Positions 1 to 10,328 of a DNA stretch of 64,000 nucleotides are shown piece by piece. The position numbers and the translations under genes are program-made. The stretch lies in NCBI RefSeq assembly GCF_028389875.1, contig NC_084667.1:60986570-61050569 (forward strand). The letters are read 5' to 3'. Position 1 is the stretch's first letter. Every line of letters starts with the position of its first letter. The notes under the pieces were generated by a model, which had not been told where the DNA came from, did not search any database, and was given only the letters and a program-made list of their open reading frames with translations. The DNA is from Rhea pennata (lineage: Eukaryota; Chordata; Aves; Rheiformes; Rheidae).

Positions 1-460
1 TTTGGGCTGCCTGACCCCTTACTGCCTCTAAACACCGGCTCCACAAGACTGCTGGCTGCGAGAAGTTTCGACTTCAGTCTGAAGCGAACAAGTTCGTGTC
101 TTTCAGAGTGCCTCTAACAGAACTGAAATGACAAAGAAATGCCACCCAGCTTAGCGTTTCTGGAGCCCCGGCAGCCCTCCTCAGTACGGACACGACGAGC
201 ACACGCTGCACAAAGCCGGAATTAGGCTCTGCTTCCCGTAAGGGACGAGAGCGCGTGCTCGGGGAGGCGAGCCTCCGCACAGGGAGCTGTAGCACATCGC
301 TTTTAGGGCTAGTGCAAGGGATAAAAGTAGCCTCGGCTTCTGTTGTGCAGGGTGAGGGAAAGCCTTCGGCTGCGTTCTGCACAAATACTCAGTGTTCGTT
401 TCCTTTTGTCATTTCCTTGTTGCGGTTCTTCCCTGGCACGAAGCCCAACAGTCGGCTACT
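1..460. promoter_or_regulatory. CpG-rich patch at the left window edge (possible island edge)
   Basis: By eye this stretch holds nearly thirty CpG dinucleotides and is roughly half G+C, against AT-rich, CpG-poor sequence from about 480 onward. That is typical of the edge of a CpG island or of a GC-rich terminal exon. Short open frames occur on both strands, but none resembles a protein I recognise. In the human order the gene left of CDCA4 is CLBA1, which is convergent with it, so this could belong to that neighbour. No sequence here proves it. Confidence 0.4.
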
Positions 461-925
461 CACCAACTCCTGAAATGCAACTTTGTTTTAAGATTAAAAA
501 GTTGCAGGTGTTTATTCTGTGAAAATAGTGCATGGAGGAAAAAGATCCTATGAAGATACATAATTTTAAGCTACGAATTTCACCGTTTCTAATCTTAGTT
601 GTGAGCTCTTAGCTGCAAAATACTTAGTTTTGATGAACTGAACGTGTTACTGTACTGTGTTGTATTTGTGGAAAAAGAGTAAATACCGTAGACTTTTGAC
701 ATTTACTTAGGACTTTGAAAAGGTGAAAACCAAAACAAGGTAAGAGTTTTAGCCAGCTGAGCTAGACAGAAATGCCTTTCTCCTTCAAAGTAAATTATAA
801 CATTAAGATTTTTGTTTGAGACTAGAGGAAAAATATACATAGACCAAAGTTCTAGACGTTCAAATCAGAAATTTAACTACTGAAATGTTCTCTTTATAGG
901 AGCAACATTGTAAACAAAGTCGTGC

Positions 926-952
926 AAAAAAAAAAAAAAAAAAAAAAAAAAA
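926..952 (+). repeat. Poly(A) run, 27 bases
   Basis: An uninterrupted run of A. No LINE or SINE body is evident to its left, so it is listed as a homopolymer only. Confidence 0.9.
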
Positions 953-1723
953 CAACCACCTACATTACAGAAGACTGAAAATGTGTGGTCAAAGTAAACA
1001 CAAGTATAACTTGGGGAAAGCACGTACTTCAACAAAATATCATTTAAAATTGAATAGACGGGCACAGTTTTAGAAGGTTTTGTCTTAGAAACATTGTATT
1101 GCCAGTATTTGTGGGCCATTTTTTAATAAATCCAAATAAAAATATTTAGAATTTGATTACTCCCCTCCCCACATTTTAGACCTCATTATGGTCTGTAAGT
1201 ATGCCATAGGCCCAGTATTTGTTAGACATATTTACAAATACTTAAACTTTTTTTTTCTTAAGTGCCTTAGAACACTGAACTTGGTCATAATAGAGTTAAT
1301 AGATCAAAATAGAAAAGATTTGAGTAAAAACAGTTTCAAAAGACTGTATAAAAAGGTGAATGTTAGTTTCAGGTGATATTTGGCTTTTTAAAATGTATTT
1401 TTTGAAAACTGACAGGATTTGCTTGTTGGAAATATTTTCTGAGAGCAGTTTTCCAAAAGCAACAGTTGCAGGGCCTCAACCACATTTGAACAACAGGTTC
1501 TTTGACCTGTCCTTTTTTGGAGATGAGATTGGAGAATAGTGTTATTCACTTATAGTCTTAAGATCTATGATTGAAAAACTACTCTATTATTCAGTGCTTA
1601 TACTTAAATGATTTTTTCCATCACAATTTTTTCCTCATTTTTTTGAGTAACAACTTACAGCAGGGAGAACTAAACCAAGCCGTAGTTTTGCTAAACATTT
1701 AGTAGGGATCAGTATTTTATTTA

Positions 1724-1727
<4 letters not shown>

Positions 1728-1767
<40 letters not shown>

Positions 1768-1776
1768 CACACACAC
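1728..1776. repeat. (AT)n followed by (AC)n microsatellite
   Basis: About 17 AT units run directly into TACATAC and then an AC tract. This is a compound dinucleotide microsatellite, expected to vary in length between individuals. Confidence 0.95.
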
Positions 1777-2731
1777 ATGTTTTTAGCTCTGAATAACTAG
1801 AATGAAAAAAGTTATCCCCTAAATAAATCTAGATTTTCATGTTAGTAAAAATTCAATTAAGCGTTGCAATACATTTAACTTGTTGGAATGTAATGAATAC
1901 TTTTACTAGCTTTACCATTTCGTATTTACTGGAATGCAGATACCAATTTCTTATTTAAAAAAAAATCTTTTCAGTGCTTTAAATGAATTGTTTTCATCTA
2001 CCTCAACTAAATGCAATTTGTCTATTTAGCTTAAGTTCACTTACGGACCTTTTAACCATATTTTGGGTAATACGCATTCCATGAGACAACATAAACTGCT
2101 CCACAATCAAGTGTCCAGGCTGTCCAACAAAGGGCAGTTTTTCCACTACTTAGAGCTGAAGAGCTTTGCACCCTGAGCTGCACCATAGCTAGTTGGAACA
2201 GTGCATATGTTGCTGCAGTTTGTGTGGCACCATTTACTCATTTTCCAGGTTTTCATGCATCATTGAGACATGTGGCTCTTTAGATAGCAGTGTTTCAGAA
2301 GTCATATTATTTTCAAAGTTTGGGGTAATTACAGAATTCATAAGCAACATTGATCTTTTCAATAGTGAACATTTGAGAACTTCCTGGAGTAATCATATGC
2401 CAGGTAGGACTGCAGAATGCAGTTTGGCTAAAAATGAGCTGCATTTGAACTGTTAAAATGCAAACTTCACTGTGGATCTGAGTTTAGCTTGCCAAATCCA
2501 CTGTTGATGACTCAAAGAAAAAAAACTCAGCAAGCAGCTGTGACAGGATTGCTTCACTTGAGTCTGGTACAAGTTCTCAGTTCCTCCTACTTAAATATGA
2601 AGCAGACCCTCAGAATTTGTCAGGACAAAGCACAACTTGGGTACCAAAGCACAGCCAGTCTAGCAGAGTGCTTTGCCTGGATAAGTGGATCCTAAGGAAA
2701 AAATGTCTGGAATGAAGTTTGTAACTCAAAG

Positions 2732-2752
2732 TTTTTTTTTTTTTTTTTTTTT
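2732..2752 (-). repeat. Poly(T) run, 21 bases
   Basis: T21 followed by further interrupted T runs up to about 2785. It could be a minus-strand poly(A) tail, but no retroelement body is recognisable on its right. Confidence 0.85.
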
Positions 2753-3489
2753 GTTTTGTTTTTTTTTCCTTCTTTGTTTCTTCTAATAAAGGCAAGATGC
2801 CTGTAAATGTTAGTAAATACTTAAATGCAAGAAATCTGGCTTCCCTGAATCTCTGCTCTAATGATGTATGCTTTTACATCCACACCTATGCATCTTAATG
2901 GCTTAATTTTTGAATTCTGCTAATACTGCTTTAATAGCTCAAAATTAAAGTTGGGTTTGCAACTAATTATAGCTCATTTACCTCTCAGGACTGGTGCATA
3001 GGTTATTTCTCAGGGGTGTGTATTTTACTCTGACTTTGTACTGGAAATTTTGTCTTAAGAGTTACTCCCACTACAGAGAGTATTGAGCCAGACAGCATTC
3101 TGGATATCACATTCAACACCTCAGCTAGCCCCATCATTCAAACCATAACTGCACTGTGCTGCTTAGCATGCTTCTGAAGGTCAAATCCTTCAGTGACACT
3201 GGCTAAAATTGAGGAAGCAATTCCAAGAAACCTTACAGCACTGTTAAAAATCTCAATGTGATCTGAAAGCAATACTTGAGAAATACATTTTTAAAAAGTT
3301 AAACTGCACTATACCTCAATAAAGGCAGCTTTTTCTATTACCAGATTTCAGGACTGAGCAGGACAGGAGCAGCTCTCTTCACTCCTGCACTGCAATGTCG
3401 GTGTCCTGCTCCAGCAGAACAGACAGTAATAGGGCCAGGATCATGACCGCAGCCACCTCACACCCCGAAAGGAACTGGTTTTAGACCCA

Positions 3490-3545
3490 TGATTTTCAAA
3501 CTGTGGTCAGCGAGTTCTAGGGCAAAAGGTGGGAATCCCTGCTCT
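3490..3545. mobile_element. Possible ancient hAT-type (MER5-like) terminal scrap
   Basis: The start has the flavour of hAT terminal repeats (TTTTCAAACTGTGGTC). The right side, read in reverse complement, begins CAGGGATTCCCACC, also hAT-like. Together they would bound an element of only about 60 bp. The match is from memory of the general TIR pattern, with no 8-bp target duplication confirmed, so this is weak. Confidence 0.25.
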
Positions 3546-4242
3546 GTAAGAAGTAGTCAATGAAACCAATCAATAAAATTAAGCTCATTGCAGAAGGGTC
3601 AGTGGCTCAGTAGAAACATTTTACAGGTCCACAACAGAAAAAGCCTTTAAACCTGACTTTGCTGGTGTAATCTGCATCAGCACAGTCAATTCACTGACTA
3701 GCAACCAACCCTCCACTAGCACTGGAGTTCAGCAGCTACTCCCCCCAGACCAACGAGCAAAGAAGCTGTTTTGTCAACTGTATGTATGTACATGCATAAA
3801 TATATATGTATCAGAACTTGTATTTGACAGGATTTCAAGCATGGCAACCTTAGAAGTAACACCAAGAACTGCATGGACAAGGAAGACTTAGCTACCTAGT
3901 GCAGGCACAAAAACAAGGATGCCTAAAGGCTAATGAATGTATGGCACCAGTTTAGGGTAAGGGTTCTCCTGCCCACCCCACCCGCTAGAAAAAAAAATGT
4001 GTATGACAATCCTTGTTCTGCAGAGACAAGAATCTTCATGCAAAAAGAAGATGCAAAGCCTTGGTGTGGCATTTAATATTTCTAAGAAAAATAGCAAATT
4101 CATGAAAGCAACCATCTAGGGGAGAAGTGTTACACATCTTCAGGAGTAGAAGGAATAAAGAGAGTTGTCAAGTTTTTTTTGTTAGAACATTCAAATACTG
4201 AAGGCTTCAAAATGTAAGTGGTTAAACTGCAAAACTGTGGCT

Positions 4243-4248
4243 TTTATT
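4243..4248 (-). terminator. Candidate distal poly(A) signal of the SERTA gene
   Basis: AATAAA on the minus strand (TTTATT on plus), about 2.8 kb downstream of the SERTA gene stop. Another AATAAA lies at 4806-4811. Which, if any, is used cannot be decided from sequence alone. Confidence 0.3.
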
Positions 4249-7026
4249 TCCAAACATACAATAAATAGGTTCACCACAACTAGCCTCTAGCTTCATTTTT
4301 ACATGGAAGGAGTTCAAAATTAGTTTGTGCATATTTAAAAATTTCCCTTTGCACATAATGCCAAAAATAACCAAATTGCATTATATACCAGTTTATGGTC
4401 TTGGCACTGTGATGCAAGCAACCAATGCGAAATAGAGATGTGCAGCAAGCAAGTTAACAAAAACTGCATTTTTAACTGTCTGTTGATAAACTGTCTACCA
4501 ACAACTTGGATCCACTTCTGAAGTGTACAAAAACACCTTTGCATGTAAATGCTAAAAAGTGCATTTTCTTCTACCTTATGTTTCTGTAGGGCTGCAAAGT
4601 AAGTGGATTTGTTACGTGTTCACTCTTTGTTACATGATACAATTTTATACCAAAATATCTTTGCTGCATAGTAACATTCCATATTTTCATATGTAAAAAA
4701 GAAATCAGATGCAGTTTTTTCATTTTACTCATCACTGAATTTAAAGACGTTTTTATCCACAACTCTGCTTCATCACAGTGCAGAAGGCCCTTAATATTTC
4801 AAGGATTTATTCAGGCATATTTTTGATACAAAAGTAGAGGCTGAGGAAAAGCCAGAGTAGTCTATACACAATGCACAATCTGTGTACATTCTGAAGCTGT
4901 ACCTCTTCAAGAACTATTTATACACTCTTCAAACAAATCCCTTTATCCAGCAATTCAAAATAGTTTAGATCAGAAGTTTTATATTAGAATCAATACATTA
5001 TATGCATATAAATACATTTATACCCTTCGGTTGCTAAACAACCCAAATGGCTGTGAGGATGTAACCTGAACTGGTTCTCCGCTGGTTTGGGATACCAAAT
5101 TGTATTGGCAGCTGTTAACCAAAACAGTCACAGTAAAAAATAAAATAATTAAAAAAAAAAGAGAGAGATCTTTGCACAAAGCAAGTGTGCTACAGCATCC
5201 GTTAAGACTAGAAATAGTAGGTGACATCCTAGACCCTTCAGTAGGCCCAGGATTCTAACTCTTAGGAGATGCAACATGTGGGAAACATTTTCTTTCTCTG
5301 CAGATGCCCCATCCATGAAAATTCTGAGCAAAACAAAAGCAAAACAAAGAACAACAAAAAACCCACAAAGCAAAGCTTCTTCAACTACAGGTTTTTTCCA
5401 TCAGACAGGTGCTGCAGCTTTCAAGAAAAAATAAAAGTTTCATATTTTAAAACAAAAGTGTGCAAGTGTGTAGTTTAGAAGACAAAAGCAAGGGTCAATA
5501 TAGACCTCAGTTCAAGCTGAAACACAGTATCCCAACTGTCATATGGAAAAACAGTTCTCACTGCAAATGTCTTTTTCAGTTAATGAGTGCGCTTGTAATA
5601 TATACACACCCGCACATATACAAAAAACCTCCTTCTCCCCCAGTTCTTCAGTCCTATCTGCAGCATAATCATCAGCAACCTTCGCGATGCTTCCAAAACG
5701 CACGTAGGCCCCAGTCCTAACACCGCGTCCGAGCGGTCAGACCCCTGAGCTCTCAGAGACGCAGCTGCATGATGGTACTTAGTCATCAGCACTGACTCAC
5801 CACATATAAATGAGTATTTCAGGAGTATTCAAAACAGTTAGCACTTGTGCAGTAAGAGTGTTCTCAACTTTGTTTCTTAAAGGATACAGAAATGCTGACT
5901 CTTCAGGTATCCTCCAAAGGTGCTAGAAGTTTTAAGTTTGAAGCGTTTGTTTCTATAATGCCAAGTATACAAGTGTGTATCTTTTTAAATAATATTGCAC
6001 ATAAAAATCATCTTAAACATTGTAGTGAAAGCAGGGTTGAAAGACAGTGTTTTCCGAAACAGATTAAAAAGCTACCTGTACACAGTAAGTTTTAATTTAA
6101 AGAATGCCAAGATTACTCAAAATCTAAGCACATAATACTGACAGAAAAATGTTAAATTGCACAACCTACATATAAATTACATTTGTAAATACTTAGATTT
6201 TAAACATTGAATACCCTTGATTTCACAAATCAGCTAGGTCACTGTCAAAGAAATCAGCTTAATGAATTAGAAGTATTTCCCTCCCTCTCCCCCAAAAAAT
6301 AGAAACAAAAAAATTTGCAATCTTAGACGAAGCACTGGAAAGAGTTAAAGCGTTTCAGCTCAGAGGTAGTGCTAAACACATCCAACTAGAAGTCCATTAT
6401 ATTTGAATTATGATGAAATAACATAGTAAAATGTAAAAAGACTATAAAATTTACAAAAATAAATAGTTCTGAATGCTTTAGAAAATGCAAGAGACTTTGT
6501 TGACAAGTGTCTTGATCTGCTTTTCTGACCAAAAGAAAGTAAAATGCGTCTCATTTTTAAAATATACCCATCTCTAGTAATGCGGCTGGATCCATGCAAT
6601 CCAACTATGCAGCTTGATGTATGCCAACTTGGCATAGGTTCTGATATTAAAAATAAAGTGGAGGCTTTGTAAAAGATCATCTCATATGAATTTTGTTTTG
6701 CATGTAAATTCTTCTGACAAATTAAAAATTGCACATTAAAAAGTTTATTGAAAGAGGCATGAGGGGTGATACGCGTATGTGCATATTGTTCCACATACAC
6801 CCTGGAAGGAAGATGATTGCACAGTTCTGATAAATAAATATTTCTATTAAAAAAAAAATCTGCCACTTTTTGGTTTATAAGTTTTGGAAATATTTAGAAG
6901 ATTCCCCTATAGACAATTTATTTTTAGGTTGTGTTTTAAGGAATTCTTTACAACTTTTCCAGTGGCTTTTATCCTTAAACCAACTGAAAGTGGCAGTCAG
7001 AAAAGTATCTTTGGGTAAAACAAACA
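4249..7026 (-). other. Probable long 3' UTR of the SERTA-domain gene
   Basis: The region directly downstream of the stop codon is AT-rich, with no recognisable coding content and several minus-strand AATAAA hexamers (6917-6922, 6744-6749, 4806-4811, 4243-4248). SERTA-family transcripts commonly have long 3' UTRs. A small CpG-bearing patch lies at about 5690-5760. Chance open frames in this region, including one of 152 codons, have no family resemblance. Confidence 0.45.
6917..6922 (-). terminator. Candidate proximal poly(A) signal of the SERTA gene
   Basis: The first AATAAA on the minus strand, about 105 bases after the stop codon at 7027. Use of this site would give a very short 3' UTR. Confidence 0.3.
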
Positions 7027-7875
7027 TCAGGATCCAACGAGAATTTCCATGATGTGGTCCAATTCGCTCAGATCTGTTCTACATATCTGAATGTTGCCTG
7101 CTGAAGAAGAATTACAAGATGGAAAGGTTTTCAATGTTTCTTCTGTAGCAAGAGGTGGTGGTCTGGGCGGCATTAGTGGAGGGCAACAAAAGTCTGAATC
7201 ATACATCGAAGTGTCAATATCTTCAAAAATGTCATCTATTGCCAAATCCTTCAAGTAACTAGTTGAATTTGAAATCTCAAAGGAACCAAACACGCATTCA
7301 GCTCCCTTCAAATCCTGTCTATCATCTTCTAGTTTTAGACTGGTATTTTCTGGAAACTTTGGCTGGTCATCTCCAGTAGGAACCAGACAAGTAGGTGGGC
7401 TTATGTCTTCTACAAAGTCTAAATCCTTCAGAATAGATGAAATAGCAGATGACATATCATCATCTGAAACTATCAGCAGGCTATTTTCAATTGGGTCTTC
7501 TACAGACCGCAAGTCACAACAGTTAGACTCTTGCTGACTAATACCTGAAGGCAACTGAAGAGAAATTCCAGATGACTCCATCCCTGTGTAGCTGTGAGAA
7601 CTAGGAGTAATGCCAGTGCAGACACTAACTGGCTGACTACTCTCCTGTCTCATTTCCTCTTGAATTTGCCGTACTGTGTTGGCTATCAGGACAGAACGAT
7701 GCAAGTTCGGTTCCACCAGCATTTTGTAAGTCTGTAACTTGGTGAGGCACATATTGAGCACCAACTGCCTCTTAAGTGGATATGGCAGATTTCGACTGGA
7801 ATCAAAGGCACTAGAGAGACCGGCCACGTTCTCCTCATAGTCACTCAGCTTGCGTTTTAGACCTCTCCCCAACAT
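7027..7875 (-). CDS. SERTA-domain protein, CDCA4/SERTAD2-like paralogue, 282 aa
   Basis: Predicted nuclear transcriptional co-regulator of the TRIP-Br/SERTAD family, whose members bind E2F-DP complexes and PHD/bromodomain partners. The N terminus MLGRGLKRK is the family's basic motif. The SERTA domain covers about residues 33-79; its second half, from VEPNL to QEEM, is nearly identical to CDCA4. The C-terminal half is instead SERTAD2/SERTAD1-like: acidic segment at about 136-158, FEDIDTSMYD at 217-226, and the terminal ELDHIMEILVGS motif. A proline-rich stretch at 232-241 stands out. The coding sequence is one exon: a good acceptor (TTCTTCCAG) lies four bases before the ATG, so exon 2 starts at 7879. 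The intron should reach the CpG island near 18.1 kb. Its neighbour on the same strand, about 20 kb upstream, is CDCA4. It is neither CDCA4 nor typical SERTAD2, so no symbol is given; the family call is secure. Confidence 0.92.
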   Translation of the reverse strand: MLGRGLKRKLSDYEENVAGLSSAFDSSRNLPYPLKRQLVLNMCLTKLQTYKMLVEPNLHRSVLIANTVRQIQEEMRQESSQPVSVCTGITPSSHSYTGMESSGISLQLPSGISQQESNCCDLRSVEDPIENSLLIVSDDDMSSAISSILKDLDFVEDISPPTCLVPTGDDQPKFPENTSLKLEDDRQDLKGAECVFGSFEISNSTSYLKDLAIDDIFEDIDTSMYDSDFCCPPLMPPRPPPLATEETLKTFPSCNSSSAGNIQICRTDLSELDHIMEILVGS

Positions 7876-7890
7876 GAACCTGGAAGAAAA
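7876..7890 (-). other. Splice acceptor of the SERTA coding exon
   Basis: On the minus strand a pyrimidine-rich tract ends in CAG at 7880-7882, and exon 2 then begins GTTC followed by the ATG. If exon 1 ends at 18119, the joined upstream reading frame meets TAG within a few codons and contains no ATG before it. That supports the annotated start. Confidence 0.7.
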
Positions 7891-10274
7891 AATTACAAAT
7901 TAGCTGTGGACAAGACTATTGCTTTTTTGCAAATTCTCAATATACACTTTGGAAAGTAGGTAGCATAGAATGCACTGGTTAATTTAAACAGGTTATAACG
8001 CTATAAAACAGTAAAATGGCAAAATGAAATCATATACAAGTTTTTGTTTCCATCAGAAAGATGCTCTTTCCAGCCATATTTCTTGCTAAAATTCTGCTGT
8101 GAAGTAAATACAGTAACCTTTTTTTTTTTTAAAAAAAATTGTACTTCTAAATTCATCCATTTAAGGTCTACTTTTAACTCTACTAATAGAATATGAATTT
8201 AATTATTTAAAAACTATTAGATTAGATGTGTTTTTTTAGGCTCATCCTTTAAAATTAAATGGCATGCAAAAAAGTTTATTAAAGAGAAACATTCATAAGT
8301 CTTATACCCACATGAAATGAAGGTGTGTATTACAGATTATAACTGCACAGAATATTTCATCATTTTTGTTTTAAAATTAATTTGTTATCAGATGCAGTAA
8401 TTAAAATTTTAAAACTAGTTTCAACATCTGTTTTCACCTCATTGAGACTTTAATGTCTTGCTCAATTTCTCTCGTGCAGAGATCATCTCTGTCCTTCTCT
8501 GATGACTAAAAGAATTTTTTAGGTGCAGATGAACTGTCCAGCTACAGTAAGATTTGTCTTGTGCAGCTCATGCCCTCTGTATCCGTCATAATTTGAAGAT
8601 GTCAGGACAGCAGTACCTTTTACTGAGTATAATATTTACACTAATAAAAAATAGATAAACTTGCAATCAATAAAAAATGGATATTTATTCATAACCAAGG
8701 ACAGCCTTTTTTGTAAAGCAGATTTACATGCTGATGAAGTACACATTACTAATGGTGCATCAGTAAATTCAAGTCAGCCTTGGACTGCATAAAATATACA
8801 TAATTCACTACTAACATTTATACTGTCACTTCAAAGATATAAATTCCTGAATGTTTACATTGACATAAGCAGACTAAAAGAGTCAAAAAGCACACATTAA
8901 GGGGGTGTAGCTTGTTAGAATTAGTTGCTTACACTACAATTAATTTTAATTGCTGCCCAAATTTCATGCCTACAAGTGTTGAACCCAACAGTAAAATACT
9001 GCAATTTACAGGTTTAAGAGAAAACACCTGTTTTTTTCCAGGAACATAAGCAAAATTACTCCCAACTTTCCCAACTCCAAGAAAACATAAAAGACAAATT
9101 ATCTGATACAAAGACTTTCCGTTAGTGCCTGACCAACCTGACTACTTCCTATGGAGTTCGGTGAATACTTGTCTTAATTTCAGCATGGCCATAAACAAAA
9201 GAATCATAGTATCCTTATATTCAGTCCACAGCATACTAGTTTACTTAAACGTACTATAAGGTAGGAGAAAATTTGGCTAGGCCACATGGCTCAAACAATT
9301 ATGATCATTGCTCATAGTGCAGATGCTCACGATCTGCTGCTGACTTAACACTGAGGACACCCAGCTGCAGGCTAGCAGATGGAGTTTTTAAGGTGACCTA
9401 TTCTGGTACACAGGAAAAAGAAAGAATTCAGTTGCTTTCTCTCAGCTTTTTTGCTTTTGCATAGAAACAGGGGTAGGTCTATAACACAAACTAATAAAAA
9501 AGATTGTATGCACACCTAAAATAACATGAAGTCTGACCAAATACATGCTTGGATACTGAGTAATCACCCATTCAAATTTAAACTGTTTTATTAGGGACAA
9601 CTTCAGAGAAAGACCAGCTAACACGAAAGAATCACCCGTACATACACGGAAAAGAAGTTACACCATCAACAGGAAACTGGTAAGATCTTGATTACATGCA
9701 GTATCTTGATGATACTTGATCACAGAACACAGAGATATCCCTCCCAAACAGTAAAAAATAGTAATATTTTTTAAAAAGCAATCATAAACTAGACACCCAG
9801 TGGCAGATTAAAGAGCAGATCCTTCATACACAGTGATCCAGACCCTGCACGCTGCAGAGGGCCTCCCAACTTCCTTTTCATGTGAGCACTGGATACTGCC
9901 AGCAATAGCTCAGCTGATTGTTGCAGCTGCCAGCTGCTAGCCTGTTGCTAGACTTTTGGGGACAAGGAGATGGCAGAAGGATAAAGCCTCTTTTGCTTTT
10001 GGGATTTCTCAGATTTGCAGGAGGCACTGCAGGGCTCCATGGCTACATCCATCTGCCTGGACTAGATCCTTAGAGAACTCTGACTCCTCTGAGAGGAAAG
10101 CAAGCAAGCAGCGCGTACTTCTCAGTAAGACACACCGGAAAGACAGACAGTTAGGAGACAAATTTAAGACAAACACAGCATTCGGTTTAGAACAGACAGA
10201 ACCAGATAGTGTTGAGGACTTAACTACAACGAAAATCATTAGAAATTATAATTTGGTCATGAAGTTCAAGCACC

Positions 10275-10302
10275 ACTTTGTGTACCATCAGGTACACAAA
10301 GT
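10275..10302. repeat. Perfect 12-bp inverted repeat with 4-base loop
   Basis: The arms ACTTTGTGTACC and GGTACACAAAGT flank ATCA. Eleven bases later comes an uninterrupted run of fifteen G (10314-10328). Confidence 0.9.
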
Positions 10303-10313
10303 ACCTGGTGGAA

Positions 10314-10328
10314 GGGGGGGGGGGGGGG
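10314..10328 (+). repeat. G15 homopolymer
   Basis: A run of fifteen G, able in principle to form a G-quadruplex. It lies just right of a hairpin inside the SERTA gene's intron. Confidence 0.95.

Larger units (their letters stand above)
461..4200. other. AT-rich stretch without a recognisable gene
   Basis: I see no coding sequence. The stretch contains a 27-A run at 926-952, an (AT)n(AC)n microsatellite near 1728-1776 and a 21-T run at 2732-2752. It also holds a possible DNA-transposon scrap near 3490-3545 and plus-strand AATAAA hexamers near 1125, 1135 and 2786. It could hold the 3' UTR of a plus-strand gene arriving from the left, or simply be intergenic. Confidence 0.5.

Noticed and set aside
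6408-6866. 152-codon minus-strand frame
   Set aside because: It lies in the probable 3' UTR of the SERTA gene. The translation resembles no family and is rich in residues expected from AT-rich DNA.
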